Virus record (IMG/VR): IMGVR_UViG_3300027985_001266
Span: 1-30,728 of that record
Origin: a virus
Length of the DNA stretch: 30,728 nt
Direction: 5' to 3' (one strand)
The notes beneath the pieces were generated by a model. That model saw only the letters and a program-made list of their open reading frames with translations. It was not told where the DNA came from and ran no database searches. Numbering within the stretch: the first letter of the stretch is position 1; each line of letters begins with the position of its first letter. The position numbers were made by a program, and so were the translations under genes. Below are positions 24,299 through 30,715 of the stretch, in pieces.

Positions 24299-24616
24299 CT
24301 CGCCACCTGTCCGGCTGTGTCCGGCTGTGTCCGGCTTAAAAAACCATCAACCGGACAGCTTTTCTTAAACGAAAACAAATACTTATTTTTGTCTGTCCGG
24401 CTTGTCCGGTTGAAAAACAATACCCAAGAGATATTTTGAAAAACGGAATTACACACGCGCGCGTATGTAAGGGATGATAAAATCGCCCGGACATCCCGGA
24501 CAGACTCATGCAATATACCGAAACAATTAAACAAACCTCTGTCCGGATGGTTAACAAATCGCCCGGACAGAGCCGGACAGCCCGGACAAAACCACACGGC
24601 ACGGGGATTGCTGAAC
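24299..24616. other. 318-base gene-free region, candidate replication origin or operator
   Basis: No coding frame is convincing here; frames that exist arise from the repeats and overlap the helicase. The segment contains A/T-rich stretches (near 24360-24390 and 24520-24540), an alternating purine-pyrimidine tract near 24450-24467, and the TGTCCGG array listed separately. It lies directly beside the SF3 helicase gene, where P4-type and many phage replicons keep the origin. Confidence 0.6.
24308..24588. repeat. array of twelve TGTCCGG motifs in both orientations
   Basis: TGTCCGG occurs at 24308, 24318, 24328, 24394, 24403 and 24540. Its reverse complement CCGGACA occurs at 24351, 24487, 24496, 24563, 24573 and 24582. 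The first three lie exactly ten bases apart, one helical turn. About 0.03 copies would be expected in 281 bases of random sequence counting both strands. Such clusters are typical of initiator or repressor binding arrays. Confidence 0.85.
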
Positions 24617-26134
24617 TTAATCATGGTCGGCCTCCGGTGGGGAGGGGAAAGGGGCGGGGAGGTCGAAACCATCCGGCTTTTCGTCCACCAGGCGGATCCC
24701 TCCATAAGCGTTTTCCCTCCGGCCATGTCCATCAGCCGGAAGTTTCTGATCGGACATTTCAGCCCCCTGATCAACCATCAACCGCTTAAACTCCACCCGA
24801 AAAAACGGCTCTCCAATCGGCATCAGATTATAAAACCGGCAGCGGTCCACATAATGCTTATAGACCGCCGCCTTACCCGCTTTACTCCCCTCATCGACAA
24901 CAACATGCTGATCAATGTAGTAGAGCACATTATTGTTGACTCGCTTGTAATCGTCCAACAGGCTGGTCATCCCTGAACTTTCCCTGAAACCCTCTTCCCT
25001 CAACGCTACCAACCCGGCCAACGCCCAGGCGAACACCCCTGGAAGCTCCTCAAGCAGCTTATCCTTAAGAAAAATATCCGCCTCAGCGCGCTTAACGAAC
25101 TGCCCGTCAAACCGCAGAATCATGATCTTCCGGAAAAAACCGTCCGAATTATCCAGCATTTTAGGCAGGCGATTAGTTGAGTAGACGAGCTTGCAGAAGG
25201 GTTCGAAATCGAAGGGAGTTTGATTTTTAAAAGACGCCGATATCGGATCTCCGGACACAATCGCCTTGATTTCCTGCGACTGCATGGCTTTCGATTCGAT
25301 CTCGGTCGACATATTGATCAGCTTATCGACCAACCGCGACAGGTAAAACTGATCCTCAAGCCGCCCCATGGGGATATGCGAGCAATTATCCTTCCCGACC
25401 ATCGCCCTCAGGATGTTCATGAACGTTGATTTCCCGTCGCCTCCAGGTCCGAACAGCAATAACATCTTTTCCCACCGCGTTTCACGGGTAAGGCAATATC
25501 CGGCAAACTTCTGCGCCTCGCGAATCGCCTCACAGTCCGCGATCCATTCGCCAAGACACCGTTTCCATGTCGGGCAATCCGGAACGTTTTGCGGATCAAA
25601 CGTGATCGGCAACATATAGGTTGCGTAATATCCCTTGTCGTGTCCGGTTAGCTCACCGGTCACCAGGTTAAACATGCCGTTTTCCAGGCAGATCAGGTCC
25701 GCTTGATCGTTCATCCGCCGCCCGACCGGCAAGGTCGATAGGTCGCGAATCATGTTGGCCACATCCGCCGCCCGCGAACTCGACCCATAGAGATCAAGCA
25801 TCACCAACGCCTTGGCCCGGATATGGCCGAGATCATATGCTTCCCAAAAACGCCCTTCCCATCGGTAAACCAGGCCCGTCTGCGGGTCATGAACGATGGA
25901 AATATCATCCATGATCGCCCGCGCCAAAAGCGCCGGAAGAAACGTTGTTCCGCGCTTACCACCAAAAAACCGCACTGACTTTTGGTTCGGTTCGGCTTTC
26001 TTCGGCTTTTCAACAGTCACCGCATGAGCCAGGAGGTCCGTCAGCTCGGAAACGCTCCGGCCGTGCTTGACGAACCAGTCGGTCAGGTCCAGGCCATGAT
26101 TAGCGGGATAAAATGATGGTGAAATAGCGGTCAA
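24617..26134 (-). CDS. P4/D5-type SF3 helicase, primase C-terminal part
   Basis: The 505-residue product has Walker A GPGGDGKST at 229-237, a Walker B-like NMSTEIE at 274-280, and motif C YSTNRLP around 319-324, all characteristic of superfamily 3 phage helicases. The first 40 residues (ANHGLDLTDWFVKHGRSVSE) match the post-Toprim piece that normally ends a phage primase. Start TTG at 26134 overlaps the methyltransferase stop as TTGA with AGAGGT upstream. It would unwind the origin, possibly that at 24299-24616, together with the Toprim protein. Confidence 0.9.
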   Translation of the reverse strand: MTAISPSFYPANHGLDLTDWFVKHGRSVSELTDLLAHAVTVEKPKKAEPNQKSVRFFGGKRGTTFLPALLARAIMDDISIVHDPQTGLVYRWEGRFWEAYDLGHIRAKALVMLDLYGSSSRAADVANMIRDLSTLPVGRRMNDQADLICLENGMFNLVTGELTGHDKGYYATYMLPITFDPQNVPDCPTWKRCLGEWIADCEAIREAQKFAGYCLTRETRWEKMLLLFGPGGDGKSTFMNILRAMVGKDNCSHIPMGRLEDQFYLSRLVDKLINMSTEIESKAMQSQEIKAIVSGDPISASFKNQTPFDFEPFCKLVYSTNRLPKMLDNSDGFFRKIMILRFDGQFVKRAEADIFLKDKLLEELPGVFAWALAGLVALREEGFRESSGMTSLLDDYKRVNNNVLYYIDQHVVVDEGSKAGKAAVYKHYVDRCRFYNLMPIGEPFFRVEFKRLMVDQGAEMSDQKLPADGHGRRENAYGGIRLVDEKPDGFDLPAPFPSPPEADHD

Positions 26135-26733
26135 AACAAAACCTCTTGAGCCATTCTTTTGGCGGCTATTTCACAATATTTCTCTTCAATTTCAATCCCG
26201 ATGGCTTTACGGCCAAGGTCTTTGGCGGCGCGCAGCGTTGTTCCTGAACCCATAAACGGGTCGATAATAGAGTGTGCCGAGTTATATTGCTGTAAACACC
26301 AAGACATCAAAGGAAGTGGTTTTGCTGTTGGATGTCCAGTATCTTCTCGGTTATTATGCCCAGTCCACGCCCTTGCCGGTCGGTCGGTTGTTGTCCATGC
26401 AATCTCAAACGCTGCCATAGTCGGTACAGCATTGGTCTTTATCCATGCAAGAAGTCCTCGACATGGAGGAAGGTTGTAATAATTACCACCCCAGATAACA
26501 CACTCGTTTCCGCACGAAAGAACCAAAGAAAGCAGGCTTTCATCGATCGCGATGTCCCATCTTTTGGCATCTTTGTATTTATCTTTCGATCCCCACGTAC
26601 CACCTTGCCATCTTTTGCTCATACCATACGGAGGATCGGTCAAAACAAGATCAACCATCGGCAACGTCGGTAAAATCTCCCGGCAATCTCCGTGGTAAAT
26701 CGTTACGTGATTGTCCTGGTAATAGGGTTTCAT
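26131..26733 (-). CDS. DNA methyltransferase (DPPY-class, N6-adenine or N4-cytosine)
   Basis: From ATG 26733, which overlaps the primase stop as ATGA, the protein has 200 residues. DLVLTDPPYGM near 28-38 is catalytic motif IV, HPTAKPLPLM lies near 134, and DPFMGSGTT at 158-166 binds SAM. Motif IV before motif I is the beta-class order. No restriction enzyme is next to it, so it may protect phage DNA or regulate packaging or expression. It is inserted between the Toprim primase and helicase genes. Confidence 0.88.
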   Translation of the reverse strand: MKPYYQDNHVTIYHGDCREILPTLPMVDLVLTDPPYGMSKRWQGGTWGSKDKYKDAKRWDIAIDESLLSLVLSCGNECVIWGGNYYNLPPCRGLLAWIKTNAVPTMAAFEIAWTTTDRPARAWTGHNNREDTGHPTAKPLPLMSWCLQQYNSAHSIIDPFMGSGTTLRAAKDLGRKAIGIEIEEKYCEIAAKRMAQEVLF

Positions 26734-27719
26734 GCCGCCATAATCTCCGGCCATTGAATCACCCTTACCGACTTCGCACACTTCGCTATCGACACCGCCG
26801 CCTGGTTCGCTCCATCCCATCCCGCCTGGTCGGCGTCGTAGGCAATCACCACATCACGGCCGGCCATGGCCGCGCTGAACTCATCGCGCCAGGTCCCGCA
26901 ACCAGCCGTTTGAGTGCAGGCGTTCAGGCCGTTGGATAAGGCACAGATCGTGTCCGGCTCACCCTCGCACAGCCACAGCAGGCCGTCACGTTTCCATTGC
27001 TTCGGCGCCGGAAACAGCCGCGCCCGACCATATTCCAGCGGCTCCACGCCGCAAACAGAACACGCGCGCTTGCGCTTATCCTTCGACCACGCGCCGCCAC
27101 AGACGTGACAAACCCGGTCCCACCAGTTGACCATTTTGAAACGCTCCGCCCCTGGCTGATACAGGCGCACATTGCAGAGCCGGCCATCTTCGTCGCGGAC
27201 CGGAATCGCGATCTTTTTAACGCCGCGACCCGCGTCAAATTCCCGCAGATCCAGCGAATCAATGATTTCCTTGATCCAACCCCTCTGGCGCCTTAATTCC
27301 CTGATGCGTTCCACCGGGAGGGGAGGGAGGGCCGCAAACAGCGCCTCATCCACAAACACATCAACCGGTGGGGCTGTCGTCTTCATCGGCTGACGTTGTT
27401 CATGCAATTTCGGCGCGTTCATCGTATCCCCAACAAATTCCCGCTTAAACTCCAGAAAGCCATCACCGTGGCTGTCAAGGTTGTTGACCTCGCACCAGAG
27501 CTTAACCAGATCTCCGCCCGCGCCGCATGACCGGCACTTGTACCAGTCTTCTTCGTAGTGATAGACAAACGACGCCGAACGATCACCATGAATGGGACAC
27601 TGGCCATGCAATTTATGACGGTACTCTTTCTCGACCGTAAACAGCATCTCGGCAATCTCCCGGCAACGGTCCGGGCCAAGTTCGTCAATCGCGTAGCCCA
27701 TTAATAAATACCAAGCCAT
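26730..27719 (-). CDS. CHC2/Toprim DNA primase
   Basis: The 329-residue protein has a CHC2 zinc domain: CPIHGDRSASF at 41-51, then YKCRSCGAGGDLVKLW at 60-75 (C41, H44, C62, C65). A second four-Cys zinc site lies in CHVCGGAWSKDKRKRACSVC. A C-terminal Toprim domain has LWLCEGEPDTICAL and DVVIAYDADQAGWDGA. It synthesises RNA primers. The frame ends at VRVIQWPEIMAA, just where the fused family continues into a helicase. ATG 27719 with GGAAG upstream is used; ATG 27701 in TAATG overlap is also good. Confidence 0.88.
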   Translation of the reverse strand: MAWYLLMGYAIDELGPDRCREIAEMLFTVEKEYRHKLHGQCPIHGDRSASFVYHYEEDWYKCRSCGAGGDLVKLWCEVNNLDSHGDGFLEFKREFVGDTMNAPKLHEQRQPMKTTAPPVDVFVDEALFAALPPLPVERIRELRRQRGWIKEIIDSLDLREFDAGRGVKKIAIPVRDEDGRLCNVRLYQPGAERFKMVNWWDRVCHVCGGAWSKDKRKRACSVCGVEPLEYGRARLFPAPKQWKRDGLLWLCEGEPDTICALSNGLNACTQTAGCGTWRDEFSAAMAGRDVVIAYDADQAGWDGANQAAVSIAKCAKSVRVIQWPEIMAA

Positions 27720-27991
27720 TCAGCAAAACTTCCATCAAACCAATCCGCCTTGATAAATTCTAGGTATCTTCTCTGCCCGGCCGTCATCTTCCTGATCCTT
27801 CCCATATCAAGATATTCGATTCCATCGGTCGGATGATAATTTTCAATCGTTCCCGGCTTATCCTCATCCAGCAAAACACCGATATAATTCCCACGGTCGG
27901 CGGCAATAATCCCAGGCTTCCCATAAGCGATAACCCGCCGGCCGATACATGCCGGAACCCCATAATAATCACGAACATATTCACATGCCAT
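27701..27991 (-). CDS. 96-residue conserved-looking phage protein of unknown function
   Basis: ATG at 27991 has GGAGAG upstream and lies one base after the previous stop (TGA T ATG). The product reads MACEYVRDYYGVPACIGRRV, then GKPGIIAADRGNYIGVLLDE and TAGQRRYLEFIKADW. Small proteins of this design appear in other phage early regions, where the strand-rich core looks like an SH3-like barrel. No activity is known to me. It precedes the primase in the operon. Confidence 0.7.
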   Translation of the reverse strand: MACEYVRDYYGVPACIGRRVIAYGKPGIIAADRGNYIGVLLDEDKPGTIENYHPTDGIEYLDMGRIRKMTAGQRRYLEFIKADWFDGSFAEWLGIY

Positions 27992-27992
27992 A

Positions 27993-28163
27993 TCAACTCT
28001 CCGTAAACCGAAAATCTCGAATGTTCCCCGGCCAGATCCTGGCCGCAAGATCGACGAACCGGATTCCCTTGAGATGCTCAAGCCTGAGTTCGGACCTCTG
28101 CCGATCCGACACCACGCCCAAACACTCGCCATCCACATATAAATACCAGCTTTTAGCGCTCAA
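27993..28163 (-). CDS. 56-residue small basic phage protein
   Basis: I choose TTG at 28163, nine bases after GGAGG, giving 56 residues (LSAKSWYLYVDGECLGVVSD at the start). The frame also runs much further upstream, but that part is a shadow of the 110-residue gene. A nearer TTG at 28172 overlaps the previous stop. The end is KGIRFVDLAARIWPGNIRDF. Function is unknown; the 96-residue gene follows after one base. Confidence 0.5.
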   Translation of the reverse strand: MSAKSWYLYVDGECLGVVSDRQRSELRLEHLKGIRFVDLAARIWPGNIRDFRFTES

Positions 28164-28168
28164 AAATA

Positions 28169-28501
28169 TCAACCCTCCATTACCGCCGGCCGCTCCAAAA
28201 ACAACTGAAACGCTCGTTGATGGGCATTGGCGTACCTCGCCAGAGCCCCGGTCAGCGCCGCCATATCTTCGGCAAAAACCGCCTGATCCACGGCCGTTTC
28301 GCAACTCCGCAAATAACGACGAACGTCCGGCCTTTCGGATGAAATCCACGCCACAGCCCCGACCGGATACATATTCGCGATCTCGACCACGGTTTCCCGC
28401 ATGGCCACCACGGCCGCCGCGTCGAAGCTCTGCACCGGAACCGGATCGGAACGATGCAGAGCTAAACCGGGAATCGCCGAAAGCAGACCGGCGCGGGTCA
28501 T
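28169..28501 (-). CDS. 110-residue protein of unknown function
   Basis: This protein begins MTRAGLLSAIPGLALHRSDP and is largely alpha-helical, with AAVVAMRETVVEIANMYPVG and DQAVFAEDMAALTGALARYA. It has no membrane span or catalytic motif that I recognise. The ATG overlaps the stop of the preceding gene as ATGA. It belongs to the early gene string upstream of primase. Confidence 0.6.
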   Translation of the reverse strand: MTRAGLLSAIPGLALHRSDPVPVQSFDAAAVVAMRETVVEIANMYPVGAVAWISSERPDVRRYLRSCETAVDQAVFAEDMAALTGALARYANAHQRAFQLFLERPAVMEG

Positions 28502-28683
28502 TTCTTCCGCCCCTTGAAATACTTATCCGCCTTATCTTTCGCCAGCTTCAAGCCTTGGAGCCTAGATTCAACCACCCCAATCGGCGTTTTTTTCGAAAAT
28601 GCCGCGTCAAGAAAAGACGATGTCGCCTCATAAAGCCCCTCGATGGTTTCCTCGAAAATCTCAACGCTTTGGTTTTCCGCCAT
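28498..28683 (-). CDS. 61-residue helical protein of unknown function
   Basis: I choose ATG 28683 (MAENQSVEIFEETIEGLYEA), since upstream residues of the longer frame are encoded by a GC-rich hairpin. The protein is a helical, mixed-charge chain ending KLAKDKADKYFKGRKK, with a basic end that could contact nucleic acid. It overlaps the 110-residue gene as ATGA. A start at 28788 is possible. Confidence 0.5.
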   Translation of the reverse strand: MAENQSVEIFEETIEGLYEATSSFLDAAFSKKTPIGVVESRLQGLKLAKDKADKYFKGRKK

Positions 28684-28705
28684 ATCCGCACCCATTCGAT
28701 TTAAT

Positions 28706-28734
28706 ATCTGGGGCGAGACAACCCCGCCCCAGAT
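28706..28734. repeat. hairpin ATCTGGGGCG-N9-CGCCCCAGAT
   Basis: A perfect ten-base-pair stem stands just upstream of the 61-residue gene. It lacks an adjacent T-run. The minus-strand sequence starts TCTGGGGCGG, as does the hairpin at 28800-28819. Confidence 0.65.
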
Positions 28735-28799
28735 TCGCCTGTTTTTCGAAAGCATATTCAGTTGTATGATTGGCATGGCTTGCGCCATTCATTTAAACC

Positions 28800-28819
28800 G
28801 GGGCGGAAGGCGCCGCCCC
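28800..28819. repeat. hairpin GGGGCGG-N6-CCGCCCC
   Basis: A seven-base-pair GC stem lies in the gap after the 123-residue zinc protein. It shares the GGGGCGG/CCGCCCC core with the hairpin at 28706-28734, about 70 bases away, suggesting a repeated intergenic element. Confidence 0.55.
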
Positions 28820-28846
28820 AGACCACCTCCATTTAGTCATCATCAT

Positions 28847-29218
28847 TTACTCCCTCAATTTCGGCCAGTTTTCGATCCGTCCGGCTTTAAATTCCACGCT
28901 GTAACAATTTCGGCATAGGCCGCGACCGTATGGTGCTAATTTCTCCTGACACTTTCGGCACGGAACCGTCCCTGATTTATAGGTATAGCCCTCTTTTCGG
29001 CGCCGCTCCTGGCCTTTCCGTTGCGACTGTTCGAAAGCGGTCGGTTCCCGTTTTTCATTCGGCTTGGCCCTTCGGCAACCAAGGCACCGGTCCGGGTCGC
29101 GCTTGCGGATCTCATCGCAGGCTTCAGCGCTTAACCTGGCATCGAATCTTTCGCAGCGGATTGTGTTCCGCTCGATCCATCGTTCCTGATCCTGCGCGGT
29201 GACTACTTGCAGACCCAT
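28847..29218 (-). CDS. 123-residue protein with two four-Cys zinc sites
   Basis: Cysteines at 22, 34, 45 and 48 form one group (DPDRCLGCRR) and those at 87, 90, 102 and 105 another (VPCRKCQEKL and LCRNCYSVEF). A very basic helix lies between (QSQRKGQERRRKEG). The second site is a zinc ribbon of CxxC-x11-CxxC. Nucleic-acid binding is likely from the basic residues. I do not recognise a specific phage family. The start at 29218 overlaps the 43-residue membrane gene by 16 bases. Confidence 0.7.
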   Translation of the reverse strand: MGLQVVTAQDQERWIERNTIRCERFDARLSAEACDEIRKRDPDRCLGCRRAKPNEKREPTAFEQSQRKGQERRRKEGYTYKSGTVPCRKCQEKLAPYGRGLCRNCYSVEFKAGRIENWPKLRE

Positions 29219-29334
29219 TCCGCCGTCCCTCGATTGATCGGAACGTCCAAACCATAATAGGTGTCAAAATCCATGGTCGACGCTATCGAACTCAAAATAA
29301 AAAAAACAACAAAGAGCAGCAACCGGAGAATCAT
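29203..29334 (-). CDS. 43-residue membrane miniprotein
   Basis: ATG 29334 overlaps the stop of the 39-residue gene as ATGA, so I prefer it to a longer frame from 29412. The product opens with a hydrophobic segment (MILRLLLFVVFFILSSIAST) and a short soluble tail. It and the gene before it make a pair of one-span membrane proteins. Function is unknown. Confidence 0.5.
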   Translation of the reverse strand: MILRLLLFVVFFILSSIASTMDFDTYYGLDVPINRGTAEWVCK

Positions 29335-29450
29335 GAGCAAACCCACCGATAAAGCGCATACCAGAACAGCAGGCCATAGCCAATCAAGCCGATCCAGATC
29401 CACCCGCGCCACGAAAAAATAAAACCGTCATGTCTGATTTTGTCTCGCAT
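29331..29450 (-). CDS. 39-residue membrane miniprotein
   Basis: AAAGGA stands seven bases before ATG 29450. The product has a basic start (MRDKIRHDGFIFSW) and one span (IWIGLIGYGLLFWYALY). The stop overlaps the next start as ATGA. The good ribosome site and coupling support it in spite of its size. Confidence 0.55.
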   Translation of the reverse strand: MRDKIRHDGFIFSWRGWIWIGLIGYGLLFWYALYRWVCS

Positions 29451-29463
29451 GGAGTTTTCCTTT

Positions 29464-29529
29464 AAAAAATCCCGGCCGGGTTGCCACAGATCGCGCGGTA
29501 AGGAGAGAGAAGACCGCGCCCCGGCCGGG
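29464..29529 (-). terminator. nested hairpin element A, terminator/attenuator candidate
   Basis: An outer ten-base-pair stem CCCGGCCGGG pairs with a second CCCGGCCGGG and encloses an inner stem GCGCGGT/ACCGCGC (plus-strand orientation) with an AAGGAGAGAGAAG loop. On the minus strand the structure ends in ATTTTTT. It stands upstream of the 39-residue membrane gene. Confidence 0.55.
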
Positions 29530-29838
29530 TAATCTAGTTGTCTTTTTTCGCGATGGTTTATGCGCTTCCTAGTATTAAGAAACTTTTAGTGTTTCAAAAT
29601 CATGTGGGTGATTGGCAGTTCGGAGACTGTCACGATCGTCAGATCTGCTCCTTTAAATCCAATGGGTAGCGTCTCGCCCTTTTCATCTCTCATCGCGAAA
29701 TTGTTTGTATGGTTTCCGGTCTTTCCCGGATGTCATTTCCGCACTGTTACACCGACATTTCGACGATCAAGTTAATGACGTCCCCTGATTACCAGGCCAG
29801 CCGTTAAGGGAGCGGAAAACCTCACCCGTCAATCCGTT

Positions 29839-29896
29839 AAAAATTCCCGGCCGGTGGCTGCACCGTGCGATCAAGGAGGGAGATCGCCCGGCCGGG
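29839..29896 (-). terminator. nested hairpin element B, terminator/attenuator candidate
   Basis: A nine-base-pair outer stem (CCCGGCCGG with CCGGCCGGG) encloses an inner stem GCGATC/GATCGC with an AAGGAGGGA loop, followed on the minus strand by AATTTTTAA. Its organisation matches element A although the inner stem bases differ. It lies about 110 bases after the Lar-like gene. Confidence 0.55.
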
Positions 29897-30005
29897 CAAG
29901 GCGTGCGTCGCCTCATTCTTTGGGACCGGCTGAGGCGGGCCGGTGTGCTATAAACCGATCAACACGGTCTTTCAGGTCATATCCTTCGCGCGTTTCGCAA
30001 TGACA

Positions 30006-30239
30006 TTACCGGTCCGTGGCCGCGTTCCAGAGCGCCACCGCCGTTTCCTCATCCGCTGACAGGGGGCCTTCCGCACAGCAGTCGGAGCAGCAAACGAACC
30101 GATAAACCGAGCCGTCAATAGCGATTTCGTCAAGATAGGTCTTTTCGCTATGGCAATGGGGGAAAGGGCACCTCCCTATTTCCAGGACTTCCGTTTTCAA
30201 ATGCTCAGGAACCGCAAAATTTTTAGCCTCTTTTCCCAT
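30006..30239 (-). CDS. Lar-like restriction alleviation protein
   Basis: From ATG 30239 the product has 77 residues with GRCPFPHCHSEKTY near 22-35, FVCCSDCCAEGPLS near 49-61 and a final EETAVALWNAATDR. This is the pattern of Lar-family zinc proteins: CPFCG-like, then CxxCxAxGP, then A-x-x-x-WN. Lar proteins are reported to modulate type I restriction-modification in favour of unmodified incoming DNA. The start overlaps the previous gene by 17 bases; ATG 30272 is an alternative. Similar small proteins are common in phage and the function is not always proven. Confidence 0.7.
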   Translation of the reverse strand: MGKEAKNFAVPEHLKTEVLEIGRCPFPHCHSEKTYLDEIAIDGSVYRFVCCSDCCAEGPLSADEETAVALWNAATDR

Positions 30240-30447
30240 TTTTCCCTCCGTTCCTTCGCCCCTGGTTGGCAATCATCCTGGTCCGGCGCCGCAGATTTTC
30301 TTCCAGATTCGGACGGCTCAGAAGGTCGATCACCGGAACCGAAATCCCCTCAGACTGCGCAGAAATCGTCCGTTGCAGCTCATCTATTCGGCGCTCCATG
30401 CGGCGCGAAATCTCCAACAACTCTGAAAACTGTTCGGCGGTAATCAT
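30223..30447 (-). CDS. 74-residue coiled-coil protein
   Basis: ATG 30447 overlaps the previous stop as ATGA. The product opens MITAEQFSELLEISRRMERR, an amphipathic coiled coil through to about residue 30, then a proline-containing linker and a basic tail (NLRRRTRMIANQGRRNGGKN). It could bind nucleic acid or oligomerise. No family is recognised. Confidence 0.6.
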   Translation of the reverse strand: MITAEQFSELLEISRRMERRIDELQRTISAQSEGISVPVIDLLSRPNLEENLRRRTRMIANQGRRNGGKNGKRG

Positions 30448-30575
30448 TGCTCGCAAATCTCCGCGTAACGCTTACGCGAACTCTTTATCAGGTCCAAGAG
30501 CTGGCCAATCGTCAATTCTTCAAGACCAATTTCCCGGTCAAAGCAAAACCTTTCAACCCTGATCGCCAGAACCAT
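30444..30575 (-). CDS. 43-residue small protein
   Basis: ATG 30575 starts a frame (MVLAIRVERFCFDREIGLEE) that ends in an ATGA overlap with the next gene. The C-terminus is helical and basic (DLIKSSRKRYAEICEQ). It overlaps the end of the neighbouring frame by 64 bases, so one of the two may be mis-called. The stop/start coupling downstream favours this one. Confidence 0.45.
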   Translation of the reverse strand: MVLAIRVERFCFDREIGLEELTIGQLLDLIKSSRKRYAEICEQ

Positions 30576-30715
30576 GAACGCCGGTCCGCCGGGGTCAGCT
30601 CGTCATCCTCCAGAGCCTCGGCCCCAACGGCAAACGCATCGGATAGCTTCTTCATCGCGACGCAGATCTGAATCTGCACATCGCGACACTGCGACGATAC
30701 CGGCACCGGAGGCAT
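30512..30715 (-). CDS. 67-residue protein at the window edge, possibly partial
   Basis: The frame runs from ATG 30715 (MPPVPVSSQCRDVQIQICVA) to 30512. The frame is open beyond the ATG to the window edge, so it could be the C-terminal part of a longer gene. A later ATG gives MKKLSDAFAVGAEALEDDEL. The final 20 codons overlap the 43-residue frame. Identity is unknown. Confidence 0.4.
   Translation of the reverse strand: MPPVPVSSQCRDVQIQICVAMKKLSDAFAVGAEALEDDELTPADRRSWFWRSGLKGFALTGKLVLKN

Larger units (their letters stand above)
29451..30005. other. 555-base region without a convincing gene
   Basis: I find no long coding frame here. The best is a 35-residue minus-strand frame (ATG at 29693 to the stop at 29586), which lacks a ribosome site and is doubtful. 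The region holds two nested hairpins with U-runs (29464-29529 and 29839-29896) and an inverted repeat GAAAC-N7-GTTTC at 29580-29596. A weak promoter-like TTGAAA ... AATACT stands nearby on the minus strand with a 15-base spacer. It may be a regulatory or structured RNA region. Confidence 0.6.

Noticed and set aside
23519-24439. Plus-strand frame of 306 codons across the gpZ-like gene
   Set aside because: It runs antisense to a convincing gene and into the TGTCCGG array; composition looks like a shadow frame.
24301-24590. CRISPR array
   Set aside because: Repeats are only seven bases, in both orientations and irregularly spaced; no repeat-spacer pattern and no cas genes.
24295-24774. Minus-strand frame across the iteron region and helicase end
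   Set aside because: Its residues come from repeat DNA and from the helicase gene in another phase; no conserved pattern.
3785-28770. Shared ATGCCAATCAT at 3785-3795 and around 28760
   Set aside because: Eleven bases shared between two gene starts is suggestive of a common remnant but too short to separate from chance; not listed as a repeat.
29586-29693. 35-residue minus-strand frame in the gene-free region
   Set aside because: No ribosome site and no motif; kept only as a note in the region entry.
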